From contig NZ_QLSV01000008.1 in NCBI RefSeq assembly GCF_003268815.1, forward strand, positions 55,819 to 119,818: a DNA stretch of 64,000 bases, in the 5' to 3' direction. Under the pieces are notes generated by a model, which had not been told where the DNA came from, searched no databases, and saw nothing but the letters and a program-made list of their open reading frames with translations. This document shows, piece by piece, positions 43,386 through 51,421 of this stretch. A program made the translations under genes and the position numbers. Each line of letters opens with the position of its first letter. The first letter of the stretch is position 1. The stretch comes from Flavobacterium lacus. Lineage in GTDB: Bacteria > Bacteroidota > Bacteroidia > Flavobacteriales > Flavobacteriaceae.

Positions 43386-43820
43386 TTAGTTTCTTGTAAA
43401 AGTTGATCTATACACAATTATCCCTTCAGGATCATTAACCGTCTGTTTCAATATCAACTCATCATTAGTTAAACTTTCAACAATATAAGTGTATTCATAA
43501 AGCATTGGATCAAATGGAGAGCTAGATATAGTTAATATACTACCATTTAAAATCCATGCAGCTAATTCAACCTCGTTTAACTCACAACTTGTATTGTGAC
43601 CATTAAAAGTAAGTTCTCCGTTTGTAAAAAACTCTTGAAAATCTCTGCTTGTTTCACAATCATGATTATAATTTTGAAATTCTCCACCATTAGAAGTTCC
43701 GCCTTTTATATACCATTTTCCTAATATAGTTGGTTCAGAAATTGCTGATCCTTCGTCATCACTGGTATTGCAAGAAATTGTTAATCCTGCAAAAACTAAA
43801 AATAATGTAAATTTTTTCAT
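43386..43820 (-). CDS. Small lipoprotein, lipocalin-like
   Basis: 144 residues from the ATG at 43820, which opens a signal peptide with lipobox LTISC (Cys ~17) and an acidic NTSDDEGS linker; a longer upstream frame would read back through the end of alaS and is rejected. The mature part starts with ILGKWYIKGG and has FTNGELTFNG, ILNGSILTISS and IVYRSTF strands as in lipocalin-like lipoproteins of Bacteroidota. Ligand unknown. It lies 19 bases beyond the alaS stop codon. Confidence 0.75.
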   Translation of the reverse strand: MKKFTLFLVFAGLTISCNTSDDEGSAISEPTILGKWYIKGGTSNGGEFQNYNHDCETSRDFQEFFTNGELTFNGHNTSCELNEVELAAWILNGSILTISSSPFDPMLYEYTYIVESLTNDELILKQTVNDPEGIIVYRSTFTRN

Positions 43821-43839
43821 TTCTGTAATTCGAAATTTT

Positions 43840-46476
43840 TTATTTAATAAAATCAATTGCCTTCTCCAACGCCTCTTTAATTCCATCCACATTTTTACCA
43901 CCGGCTGTTGCAAAAAACGGTTGTCCGCCACCACCGCCTTGAATATATTTCCCTAATTCACGAACGACTTGTCCGGCATTTAAATTGTGTGAAGCAACCA
44001 ATTCTTTAGAAATGTAACAGGTCAACATTGGTTTATTATCCTCGGCTGTAGCCAAAACTAAAAATAAATTATTGCCTAAATTACCTAATTCATACGCCAA
44101 ATCTTTTGCTCCTTCCGGATTCAAATCGACTTGTTTGGCTAAGAATTTGATACCGTTAATTTCCTGTAGTTTAGATGCTAATTCGCCTTTTAAATTCTTG
44201 GCTTTTTCACGCAATAATTGCTCAATTTGTTTTTTTAATTTGGCATTATCATCTTGTAATGAAGCAACTGATTTTAAAATATCTTGCGGATTTTTTAATA
44301 TTTCTTTTAGTTCAGCTAAAGTGTTTTCTTGATTTTTATAGAAATCTTTCACTGCATCGCCTGTAATCGCTTCAATTCGACGAATTCCCGCAGCCACAGC
44401 ACCTTCAGAAATAATTTTGAAATGCCAGATGTCTGCTGTATTTTTCACGTGAATTCCACCACATAATTCTTTGCTGTCGCCAAATTCAATCATTCGAACG
44501 GAATCGCCGTATTTTTCGCCAAACAAAGCCATTGCACCTTGTTCCATTGCTTGCTGAATCGGAATATTTCGGTGTTCAACTAGTTGTGATTGCTCTTCAA
44601 TTCGTTGATTTACGAATTCTTCTACTTGTTTAATTTCTTCATCAGAAACTTTCGAAAAATGAGAAAAGTCAAAACGCAAATAATTCGGATTGACCAATGA
44701 CCCTTTTTGCTCTACGTGCGTTCCTAAAATGGTGCGCAAAGCCAAATGCATCAAATGTGTAGCAGAATGATTTTTGGAAGTTGATGTACGTAAATCGGTA
44801 TTCACTTTTGCCATAAAACCTGCTTCCACATTTTCAGGAAGTTGTTTGGCAAAATGCAAAATCAAGTTATTTTCCTTTTTGGTATCGATGATTTCGATGG
44901 TTTCATTAGCAGAAACTAACGTTCCTTTATCCCCTACTTGTCCTCCACCTTCAGGATAAAATGGTGTGTTATCCAAAACGATTTGGTATAAAATTCCGTC
45001 TTTTTTTGAATCTACTTTACGGATTCGCGTGATTTTTACTTTGTTTTCAGTTTGATCGTAACCGACGAATGTTTCAACATTGCCTGGAATTAAAACTGAC
45101 CAATCTTCGGTTGAAACTTCAGAAGCGGCACGAGAACGCGTCTTTTGTTTTTGCAATTCCACTTCAAATTCTTCTTCCTTATAACTGAAACCTTTTTCTT
45201 TTAAAATTAAAGCCGTTAAATCTTTTGGAAAACCAAAAGTATCATACAATTCAAATACTTTTGCTCCAGAAACTTCATTTCCTTTGGTTTCTGAAACGAC
45301 GTTTTCCAACAATTGCAAACCTTGATCTAATGTTCTCAAAAACGAAGCTTCTTCTTCACGAATCACATTCGTAACCAAATTTTGTTGCTTTTTAATCTCC
45401 GGGAAAAATTCGCCCATTTGATTCGCTAAAACTGCGACCAATTCATAAATAAAAGGCTCTTTGGTATTTAAAAACGTAAATCCGTAACGAATCGCACGAC
45501 GTAAAATTCGACGAATTACATAACCCGCTCCCGTGTTAGAAGGCAATTGACCATCCGCAATCGCAAAAGCAACAGCTCTGATATGATCAACGATTACACG
45601 AATCGCAATATTAATTTTATTTTGTTCTTCCGAAATAGTTGCAATTTCGTTGGAAGTATATTTTAAACCTGTAATTTCTTCTACTTTTTCAATGAGTGGT
45701 GTAAAAACATCAGTGTCATAATTAGATGTTTTTCCTTGCAAAGCCATACACAAACGTTCAAATCCCATTCCGGTATCCACGTGTTGAGCAGGTAATTTTT
45801 CTAACGAACCATCGGCTTTACGATTGAATTCCATGAATACGTTGTTCCAAATTTCCACTACTTGCGGATGGTCGTTATTGACCAAGCTTTTTCCGGAAAC
45901 GGTTGCTTTTTCTTCTTCCGAACGTAAATCAACGTGAATTTCAGAACAAGGTCCACACGGTCCCTGATCGCCCATCTCCCAAAAATTATCTTTTTTATTT
46001 CCTAAAATAATGCGGTCTTCATCAATTAATTCTTTCCAAATATCCCAAGCTTCTTGGTCGAAAGGCACATTTTCTTCCGGATTTCCCTCAAATACAGAAA
46101 CATATAAATTTTCTTTCGGGATTTTATACACTTCCGTCAGCAATTCCCAAGCCCAATTGATGGCATCTTTCTTAAAATAATCGCCAAAGGACCAGTTGCC
46201 AAGCATTTCAAACATGGTGTGATGATAGGTGTCAAACCCAACATCTTCCAAATCATTATGCTTTCCTGATACTCGCAAACATTTTTGGGTGTCGGCTATT
46301 CGCTTGCTTTTGGGTTCGGCATTTCCTAAAAAATATTCTTTAAACTGAGCCATTCCCGAGTTGTTAAACATCAAGGTTGGATCATCTTTTAGAACAATAG
46401 GTGCCGAAGGAACGATTAAATGTCCTTTACTTTCAAAAAACTGGAGAAACTGCTTGCGGATATCTTGTGAATTCAT
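43840..46476 (-). CDS. alaS: Alanyl-tRNA synthetase
   Basis: 878 residues, full length. Class II catalytic core ([53 protein letters not shown]), tRNA-binding helices ([17 protein letters not shown]), an editing domain with the zinc-site histidines in [12 protein letters not shown] and Cys/His in [11 protein letters not shown], and the C-terminal C-Ala domain ending [16 protein letters not shown]. Charges tRNA-Ala and clears mis-acylated Ser/Gly. Divergent from the M23 peptidase gene. Confidence 0.98.
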   Translation of the reverse strand: MNSQDIRKQFLQFFESKGHLIVPSAPIVLKDDPTLMFNNSGMAQFKEYFLGNAEPKSKRIADTQKCLRVSGKHNDLEDVGFDTYHHTMFEMLGNWSFGDYFKKDAINWAWELLTEVYKIPKENLYVSVFEGNPEENVPFDQEAWDIWKELIDEDRIILGNKKDNFWEMGDQGPCGPCSEIHVDLRSEEEKATVSGKSLVNNDHPQVVEIWNNVFMEFNRKADGSLEKLPAQHVDTGMGFERLCMALQGKTSNYDTDVFTPLIEKVEEITGLKYTSNEIATISEEQNKINIAIRVIVDHIRAVAFAIADGQLPSNTGAGYVIRRILRRAIRYGFTFLNTKEPFIYELVAVLANQMGEFFPEIKKQQNLVTNVIREEEASFLRTLDQGLQLLENVVSETKGNEVSGAKVFELYDTFGFPKDLTALILKEKGFSYKEEEFEVELQKQKTRSRAASEVSTEDWSVLIPGNVETFVGYDQTENKVKITRIRKVDSKKDGILYQIVLDNTPFYPEGGGQVGDKGTLVSANETIEIIDTKKENNLILHFAKQLPENVEAGFMAKVNTDLRTSTSKNHSATHLMHLALRTILGTHVEQKGSLVNPNYLRFDFSHFSKVSDEEIKQVEEFVNQRIEEQSQLVEHRNIPIQQAMEQGAMALFGEKYGDSVRMIEFGDSKELCGGIHVKNTADIWHFKIISEGAVAAGIRRIEAITGDAVKDFYKNQENTLAELKEILKNPQDILKSVASLQDDNAKLKKQIEQLLREKAKNLKGELASKLQEINGIKFLAKQVDLNPEGAKDLAYELGNLGNNLFLVLATAEDNKPMLTCYISKELVASHNLNAGQVVRELGKYIQGGGGGQPFFATAGGKNVDGIKEALEKAIDFIK

Positions 46477-46604
46477 TTTAAAAAATTATTCGGTGTTTAG
46501 TTTTCAAACGGTTATACAAATTTTACAATAAAGAATGCTTTTTACTGTTTAATAACGAATGCTTTCTTTAAAAAATTAAATTAGCATTAGAATGAAACAT
46601 TTCT

Positions 46605-46612
46605 TAAATTTG
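46605..46612 (+). promoter_or_regulatory. Candidate -7 element of the M23 peptidase operon
   Basis: TAAATTTG matches TAnnTTTG, 45 bases before the ATG at 46658. No clear -33. Confidence 0.45.
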
Positions 46613-46657
46613 TTCGTCTAATCCTTTTGAAAGCACAAAAATAGTATAATTTAAGAA

Positions 46658-47638
46658 ATGTCGAAGAAAGTAAAGTATTATTACGACACAGAAAGTTTAG
46701 CTTATAAAAAAATCAGTCCAAAAAAAGGGAGGAAGTTTGGCTATGTGGCGTTATTTCTAGTTTCATCGGCGTTATTTGGATTTTTATGTTTCGTGATTTT
46801 ATTAAATACACCTTATTTTGAAACGCCGAAAGACCGTTTACAAGCCCGGGAGATTGACAATTTGAAACTTCGCTACCAAATTTTGAACAAAAAAATGGAT
46901 CAATTGGATGAAGTAATCGCCAGTATAGAAGAACGTGACAACAATTTATACCGCATTTATTTTAACTCATCTCCTATTCCATCCGAACAGCGAAAAGCAG
47001 GATTTGGTGGAGTAAACCGATACAAAGAGTTGGAAGGATATGATAATTCTGAATTGGTAATCAACACCACGAAACGAGTGGACATGATTTCGAAAGAATT
47101 AGCTATTCAATCTAAATCGTTGGATGAAATTTTAGTACTTGCCAAAGGAAAAGAGAAATTGTTAGCCGCTATTCCTGCTATTCAACCGGTTAAAAACGAA
47201 GATTTAACTCGTGTGGCGTCAGGATTTGGATATCGAAATGACCCGTTTACAAAAATCAGAAAAATGCACAACGGTATGGATTTTACCGCTAAAACAGGTA
47301 CTCCGGTCTTTGCCTCCGGTGATGGTGTTGTGGAGAGAGCCGATAATTCGATGTCAGGATATGGAAATTTAATCATTATCAAACATGGATTTGGTTACAC
47401 AACATATTACGCTCATTTAAGCAAATACAAAATTAGAGCCGGTCAAAAAGTGAAAAGAGGTGATATCATAGGCTATGTTGGAAGCACCGGACGAAGCGAG
47501 GCTCCCCATTTACATTATGAAGTTCATAAAGACGGCGAACCGATTAACCCAATCAATTTTTATTACGGAAGCATTTCTGCCGAAGAATATATTGCCATTT
47601 CAAAAATTGCTAACCAAGAAAATCAAGCACTCGACTAA
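46658..47638 (+). CDS. M23 murein endopeptidase, membrane-anchored
   Basis: 326 residues. One membrane segment (~28-50), a periplasmic coiled coil (~60-180), then an LytM/M23 zinc peptidase domain: SGFGYRNDPFTK, MHNGMDF (zinc His and Asp), GNLIIIKHGFGYTTYYAHLS and the HLHYEV metal/catalytic motif. All metal ligands are present, so it should cleave peptidoglycan cross-links. Its last base is the first base of the next start codon (TAATG), so it is translationally coupled to the MerR-type gene. Confidence 0.93.
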   Translation: MSKKVKYYYDTESLAYKKISPKKGRKFGYVALFLVSSALFGFLCFVILLNTPYFETPKDRLQAREIDNLKLRYQILNKKMDQLDEVIASIEERDNNLYRIYFNSSPIPSEQRKAGFGGVNRYKELEGYDNSELVINTTKRVDMISKELAIQSKSLDEILVLAKGKEKLLAAIPAIQPVKNEDLTRVASGFGYRNDPFTKIRKMHNGMDFTAKTGTPVFASGDGVVERADNSMSGYGNLIIIKHGFGYTTYYAHLSKYKIRAGQKVKRGDIIGYVGSTGRSEAPHLHYEVHKDGEPINPINFYYGSISAEEYIAISKIANQENQALD

Positions 47639-47967
47639 TGCATTTGAACTTACCAGAAAAAAGATACTACAGCATTGGCGAATTGGCCAAAGCATTCGGC
47701 GTGAACGCTTCTTTAATTCGGTTTTGGGATAAAGAATTCGATATTCTGAAACCAAAAAAGAACGCAAAAGGCAACCGAATGTTCACACCCGAAGATGTAA
47801 AAAATCTTCAATTAATTTATCATTTGGTGAAAGAACGCGGGTTTACCTTAGAAGGAGCCAAAACCCATTTGAAAGAAGGTCAGAAAAAAACGTTAGACAA
47901 ATTTGAAATTATCAGCAAATTAGAAGGAATAAAAGCTCAATTAACTGATTTAAAAAACGCTTTATAA
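47638..47967 (+). CDS. MerR-family transcriptional regulator
   Basis: 109 residues. A winged helix-turn-helix of the MerR type (YYSIGELAKAFGVNASLIRF, WDKEFDILKPKKNAKGNRMF) followed by a short coiled dimerisation helix (EGIKAQLTDLKNAL). No metal-binding Cys pattern, so the effector is unknown. It starts in the TAATG overlap with the M23 gene and precedes the LemA/M48 cluster by 20 bases. Confidence 0.9.
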   Translation: MHLNLPEKRYYSIGELAKAFGVNASLIRFWDKEFDILKPKKNAKGNRMFTPEDVKNLQLIYHLVKERGFTLEGAKTHLKEGQKKTLDKFEIISKLEGIKAQLTDLKNAL

Positions 47968-47986
47968 TACACTAAAAACAACTACT

Positions 47987-48550
47987 ATGACTGGTTTATT
48001 AATTGTTATCGGAATTATCGTTTTACTTGCTTTTATGTCCATTGGAATCTATAATGGACTGGTGAGTAACCGCAACAATCGTGAAAATGCATTTGCCGAC
48101 ATTGACGTTCAACTTAAGCAACGCCATGACCTTATTCCGCAGCTGATTGGTTCAGTAAAAGGTTATATGGAACATGAACGTGGAACGCTGGAAGCCATCA
48201 CCAATGCTCGATCCCGAGCCATGAACGCCACAGGCATCAACGACAAAATCGCTGCTGAACAAGAGTTAAGTGGAGCATTACGCGGACTAAACATTCAAGT
48301 GGAAGCCTACCCGGATTTGAAAGCTAACCAAAACTTCTTGCAGTTGCAAAACGAAATCTCAGATATCGAAAACAAATTGGCCGCAGCCAGAAGATATTTC
48401 AACTCGGCCACTCGCGAATTAAACAATGCGGTACAAAAATTCCCCAATAATATCTTGGCAGGAATGTTTGGTTTTAAAACTGAGCCGATGTTTGACTTAG
48501 GTGTAAACGAGAGAGCCAATTTAGACAAAGCACCAGAAGTTAAATTTTAA
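47987..48550 (+). CDS. LemA family protein (first copy)
   Basis: 187 residues. N-terminal membrane helix (~3-22), then the LemA helical domain: YNGLVSNRNNRENAFADIDV, QLKQRHDLIPQLIGSVKGYM, EAYPDLKANQNFLQLQNEIS and IENKLAAARRYFNSATRELN. The domain is expected outside the membrane, with unknown biochemical role. Its stop lies three bases before the GTG start of the M48 protease, and a second LemA gene follows it. Confidence 0.92.
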   Translation: MTGLLIVIGIIVLLAFMSIGIYNGLVSNRNNRENAFADIDVQLKQRHDLIPQLIGSVKGYMEHERGTLEAITNARSRAMNATGINDKIAAEQELSGALRGLNIQVEAYPDLKANQNFLQLQNEISDIENKLAAARRYFNSATRELNNAVQKFPNNILAGMFGFKTEPMFDLGVNERANLDKAPEVKF

Positions 48551-48553
48551 CCG

Positions 48554-49498
48554 GTGAAATACATAGGTATACAGGAACAAATCCGGAGAAACAACCGTAA
48601 ATCGGTGTTGTTACTCATTGCATTTCCGACCGTTTTACTACTGTCGGTCTATGCGGTAGTGTTGCTGATGCAATACCAACCCGATTACGGTTATGACCTC
48701 GATTATATCAACCAAAGCTTCCTAAGTATTGCCCCTATTGTCATGGTAGTGGTTGGTATTTGGTTTACCATAGCCTATTTTGGACACACCAAAATGATTT
48801 CCATGGCAACCGGAGCAAAACCGTTGGAGCGAAAAAGCAATATGAAGATTTACAACTTAGTCGAAAACCTCTGCATCAGCCAAGGAATGCGAATGCCAAA
48901 AGTAGAAATCATCGAAAGCACTGCACTAAACGCTTATGCCAGTGGGATTGACGAGAAGACCTATACCGTAACCCTCACCCGAGGAATCATCGAGGCGTTA
49001 GAAGAAGATGAACTAGAAGGCGTTATTGCCCACGAACTCATGCATATCCAAAACCGCGATGTGAGACTGCTCGTTGTTTCTATCATTTTTGTGGGAATAT
49101 TTACTTTTATAATGGAAATCTCCTTCCGAAGTATGCTTTACGGGGGTGGCAGAAGAAATAACAAAGACTCCGGCAAATTTATGCTCGTAATTTTGGTAGT
49201 ATCCGTTGTTGCCTATCTGCTCACCATGTTGTTCCGTTTTTCACTCAGCCGAAGTAGAGAATACATGGCCGATAGCGGTGCTGCAGCCATGACCCGAAAA
49301 CCTTGGGCATTGGCTTCTGCTTTGAAAAAAATAGCTGGACATCACCACATTAAAGACATCAAAAGCGAAGAAATTAAACAAATGTTCATCGAAAACACAA
49401 CTGATAAAAAAAATGCCAATATCTTTAGTAGTTTGAGCGGACTTTTTACCACCCATCCTCCTATTGCAAAACGCATTGCCTTTTTGGAAAAAGTATAA
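48554..49498 (+). CDS. M48-family membrane metalloprotease (HtpX-like)
   Basis: 314 residues with a GTG start at 48554 (no ATG fits). Two N-terminal membrane helices (~17-38 and ~57-75), an Ile/Ala-rich stretch MPKVEIIESTALNAYASGID, the zinc motif HELMH (in EGVIAHELMHIQNRD), two more membrane helices, and the downstream zinc ligand region SREYMADSGAAAMTRKP. All HtpX hallmarks are there: integral-membrane quality-control protease with active site facing the cytosol. It is sandwiched between two LemA genes. Confidence 0.92.
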   Translation: MKYIGIQEQIRRNNRKSVLLLIAFPTVLLLSVYAVVLLMQYQPDYGYDLDYINQSFLSIAPIVMVVVGIWFTIAYFGHTKMISMATGAKPLERKSNMKIYNLVENLCISQGMRMPKVEIIESTALNAYASGIDEKTYTVTLTRGIIEALEEDELEGVIAHELMHIQNRDVRLLVVSIIFVGIFTFIMEISFRSMLYGGGRRNNKDSGKFMLVILVVSVVAYLLTMLFRFSLSRSREYMADSGAAAMTRKPWALASALKKIAGHHHIKDIKSEEIKQMFIENTTDKKNANIFSSLSGLFTTHPPIAKRIAFLEKV

Positions 49499-49539
49499 CA
49501 TCAAAACAATAAATAAACAAAACCTTAAAAATAAATAAA

Positions 49540-50124
49540 ATGAAAAAATGGTTATTACCTATCGGGATTATAGTAGGACTAATTTTAGTTATCGGATTTT
49601 ATGTAGTAGGCATTCAAAACACCGCCATTACTAAAAGTCAAGCTGTAAACAAATCTTGGGGAGATGTGCAAACGTCTTACCAACGAAGAAATGATTTAAT
49701 TGGAAATTTAGTAGAAACAGTTAAAGGTGCCGCAGAATTTGAAAAAAGCACTTTTGAAGCTGTTACCGCAGCCCGTGCAAAAGCGACACAAACTACAATT
49801 GACCCCGCAAATGTTACACCGGAACAATTGGCTCAATTTAATCAAGCTCAAAGTGGGGTTTCTTCTGCTTTATCAAGACTTTTGGTAACCGTTGAGGCTT
49901 ATCCTGAATTGAAAGCCAATCAAAATTTCTTGAAATTACAAGACGAATTGGCTAGTACCGAAAACACTATTCAAACGGCTAGAGTTCGTTTTAACGAATC
50001 GGTTGAGGGCTACAACAACCATGTTTTGAAATTTCCAAATAGAATGTTCTTAGGTGAATACAAAGAAAAACCATTTTTTGATGCTGAACCGGGTTCTGAA
50101 AAAGCTCCTGAGGTAAAATTCTAA
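49540..50124 (+). CDS. LemA family protein (second copy)
   Basis: 194 residues. N-terminal membrane helix (WLLPIGIIVGLILVIGFYVV), then SWGDVQTSYQRRNDLIGNLVETVKG, VEAYPELKANQNFLKLQDEL, STENTIQTARVRFNESVEGY and the final KAPEVKF shared with the first copy (both end KAPEVKF). A paralogue of the gene at 47987 with about the same length. Three bases separate it from the TPM gene. Confidence 0.93.
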   Translation: MKKWLLPIGIIVGLILVIGFYVVGIQNTAITKSQAVNKSWGDVQTSYQRRNDLIGNLVETVKGAAEFEKSTFEAVTAARAKATQTTIDPANVTPEQLAQFNQAQSGVSSALSRLLVTVEAYPELKANQNFLKLQDELASTENTIQTARVRFNESVEGYNNHVLKFPNRMFLGEYKEKPFFDAEPGSEKAPEVKF

Positions 50125-50127
50125 ACG

Positions 50128-50565
50128 ATGTCTATAACAGAAGATTTTCTTACCGCAGCTGAAGAACAAGAAATTGTTCAGGCAATTACTATGGCAGAAA
50201 AAAATACGTCCGGAGAAATTCGAGTTCACATTGAAAATCATTCAGACACTCCTCCTATCGCAAGAGCTCGGGAGGTGTTTGATTCCCTAAAAATGTATAA
50301 AACCGAAGCCAGAAACGGAGTGCTATTTTATGTTGGCGTAGCCGATCATTCTTTTGCCATTATCGGCGATAGTGGTATTGATGATGTGGTGGAAAGTGAT
50401 TTTTGGGAATGTACCAAAGACATCGTGATTGAAAACTTTAAAAACAAGAAATTTAAAGAAGGTTTAGTGGAAGGAATCAGCAGAGCCGGTGAACGTTTAA
50501 AAGTGTTTTTCCCTTATGATTCAAAAGACGCAAATGAACTCTCTAATGAAATATCCAAAGGATAA
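50128..50565 (+). CDS. TPM-domain protein, soluble
   Basis: 145 residues. FLTAAEEQEIVQAITMAEKN, TSGEIRVHIENHSD, NGVLFYVGVADHSFAIIGDSGI and DIVIENFKNKKFKEGLVEGI match the TPM (TLP18.3/Psb32/MOLO1) domain. It has neither signal peptide nor membrane segment, in contrast to the next gene. Stop and next start are adjacent. Confidence 0.88.
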   Translation: MSITEDFLTAAEEQEIVQAITMAEKNTSGEIRVHIENHSDTPPIARAREVFDSLKMYKTEARNGVLFYVGVADHSFAIIGDSGIDDVVESDFWECTKDIVIENFKNKKFKEGLVEGISRAGERLKVFFPYDSKDANELSNEISKG

Positions 50566-51351
50566 ATGAAATTTACGATACAAATATATTCCCTTTTTTT
50601 GTTGCTAATTTTACCCATTCAGGTAAGTTTTGCTCAATTCAAAATCCCAGCTGTTCCTAGTTTTCAAACAAGTGTATATGATTATGCAAAGGTGTTATCG
50701 GATGTTGAAAAAACAGCCCTAGAAGAAAAACTCATCCGTTATTCTGATAGTACAACAACGCAAATTGTTGTGATTACAATAGAAGACTTAAAAGGAGAAA
50801 ATATAGGATTATTGGCACCAAGATGGGGTCAAGAATGGGGAATTGGAGGAAGCAAAGAACAAGATAACGGCGTAGTAATTCTACTTTCAAAAAACGACCG
50901 CAGAATTCACATTTCACCGGGTTATGGTGTTGAAGACAGACTTACTGCGGGAATCACGGGCGAATTAGTACGAAATGTAATTCTACCCGAATTTAAAGCC
51001 GGAAGTTATTACCAAGGTTTAGACAAAGGTGCCGACGCAATTTTTGATATTCTAAAAGGAAAATACAAAGGCAGTCCGAAAAGTTCAAAAAGCGGAATTC
51101 CTGTCATTTTTGTATTGCTTTTTATCGTAATTCTATTCATTATTATCTCAAGAGGTTCCAATAACCGAAATGGTGGTTCGGGTCGTTTTTCGGGGCCTAA
51201 CTTAGCCGATATTATCATTCTGAGCAGCTTGGGTCGCGGTGGATTTGGCGGTGGAGGCTCTTCTTCCGGAGGTGGTTTCGGCGGCGGCGGTTTCGGTGGC
51301 GGATTTGGCGGTGGCGGATTCAGTGGCGGTGGAGCCGGTGGAAGTTGGTAA
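50566..51351 (+). CDS. TPM-domain protein with signal peptide, membrane helix and Gly-rich tail (YgcG-like)
   Basis: 261 residues. Signal peptide (~1-24, ends SFAQ), TPM domain (~38-160: YDYAKVLSDVEKTALEEKL, RWGQEWGIGGSKEQDNGVVI, HISPGYGVEDRLTAG), membrane helix (~180-197), then a tail of about 50 residues almost only Gly/Ser/Phe. This is the usual YgcG layout, placing TPM in the periplasm. End of the LemA-M48-LemA-TPM-TPM set. Confidence 0.9.
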   Translation: MKFTIQIYSLFLLLILPIQVSFAQFKIPAVPSFQTSVYDYAKVLSDVEKTALEEKLIRYSDSTTTQIVVITIEDLKGENIGLLAPRWGQEWGIGGSKEQDNGVVILLSKNDRRIHISPGYGVEDRLTAGITGELVRNVILPEFKAGSYYQGLDKGADAIFDILKGKYKGSPKSSKSGIPVIFVLLFIVILFIIISRGSNNRNGGSGRFSGPNLADIIILSSLGRGGFGGGGSSSGGGFGGGGFGGGFGGGGFSGGGAGGSW

Positions 51352-51370
51352 AACCAAAATATAAAAAAAT

Positions 51371-51405
51371 GCCCCAAATAGTGTCTAACTTTTTGGGGCT
51401 TTTTC
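51371..51405. terminator. Bidirectional terminator between TPM and TonB-receptor-like genes
   Basis: GCCCCAAA (51371-51378) pairs with TTTGGGGC (51392-51399), with T-rich and A-rich sides, between two convergent genes. Confidence 0.8.
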
Positions 51406-51421
51406 ATTAAGTGTTTTTACT

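Noticed and set aside
51009..51407. Antisense Pro-rich frame opposite the Gly-rich TPM tail
   Set aside because: A mirror of GGN codons; typical artefact.
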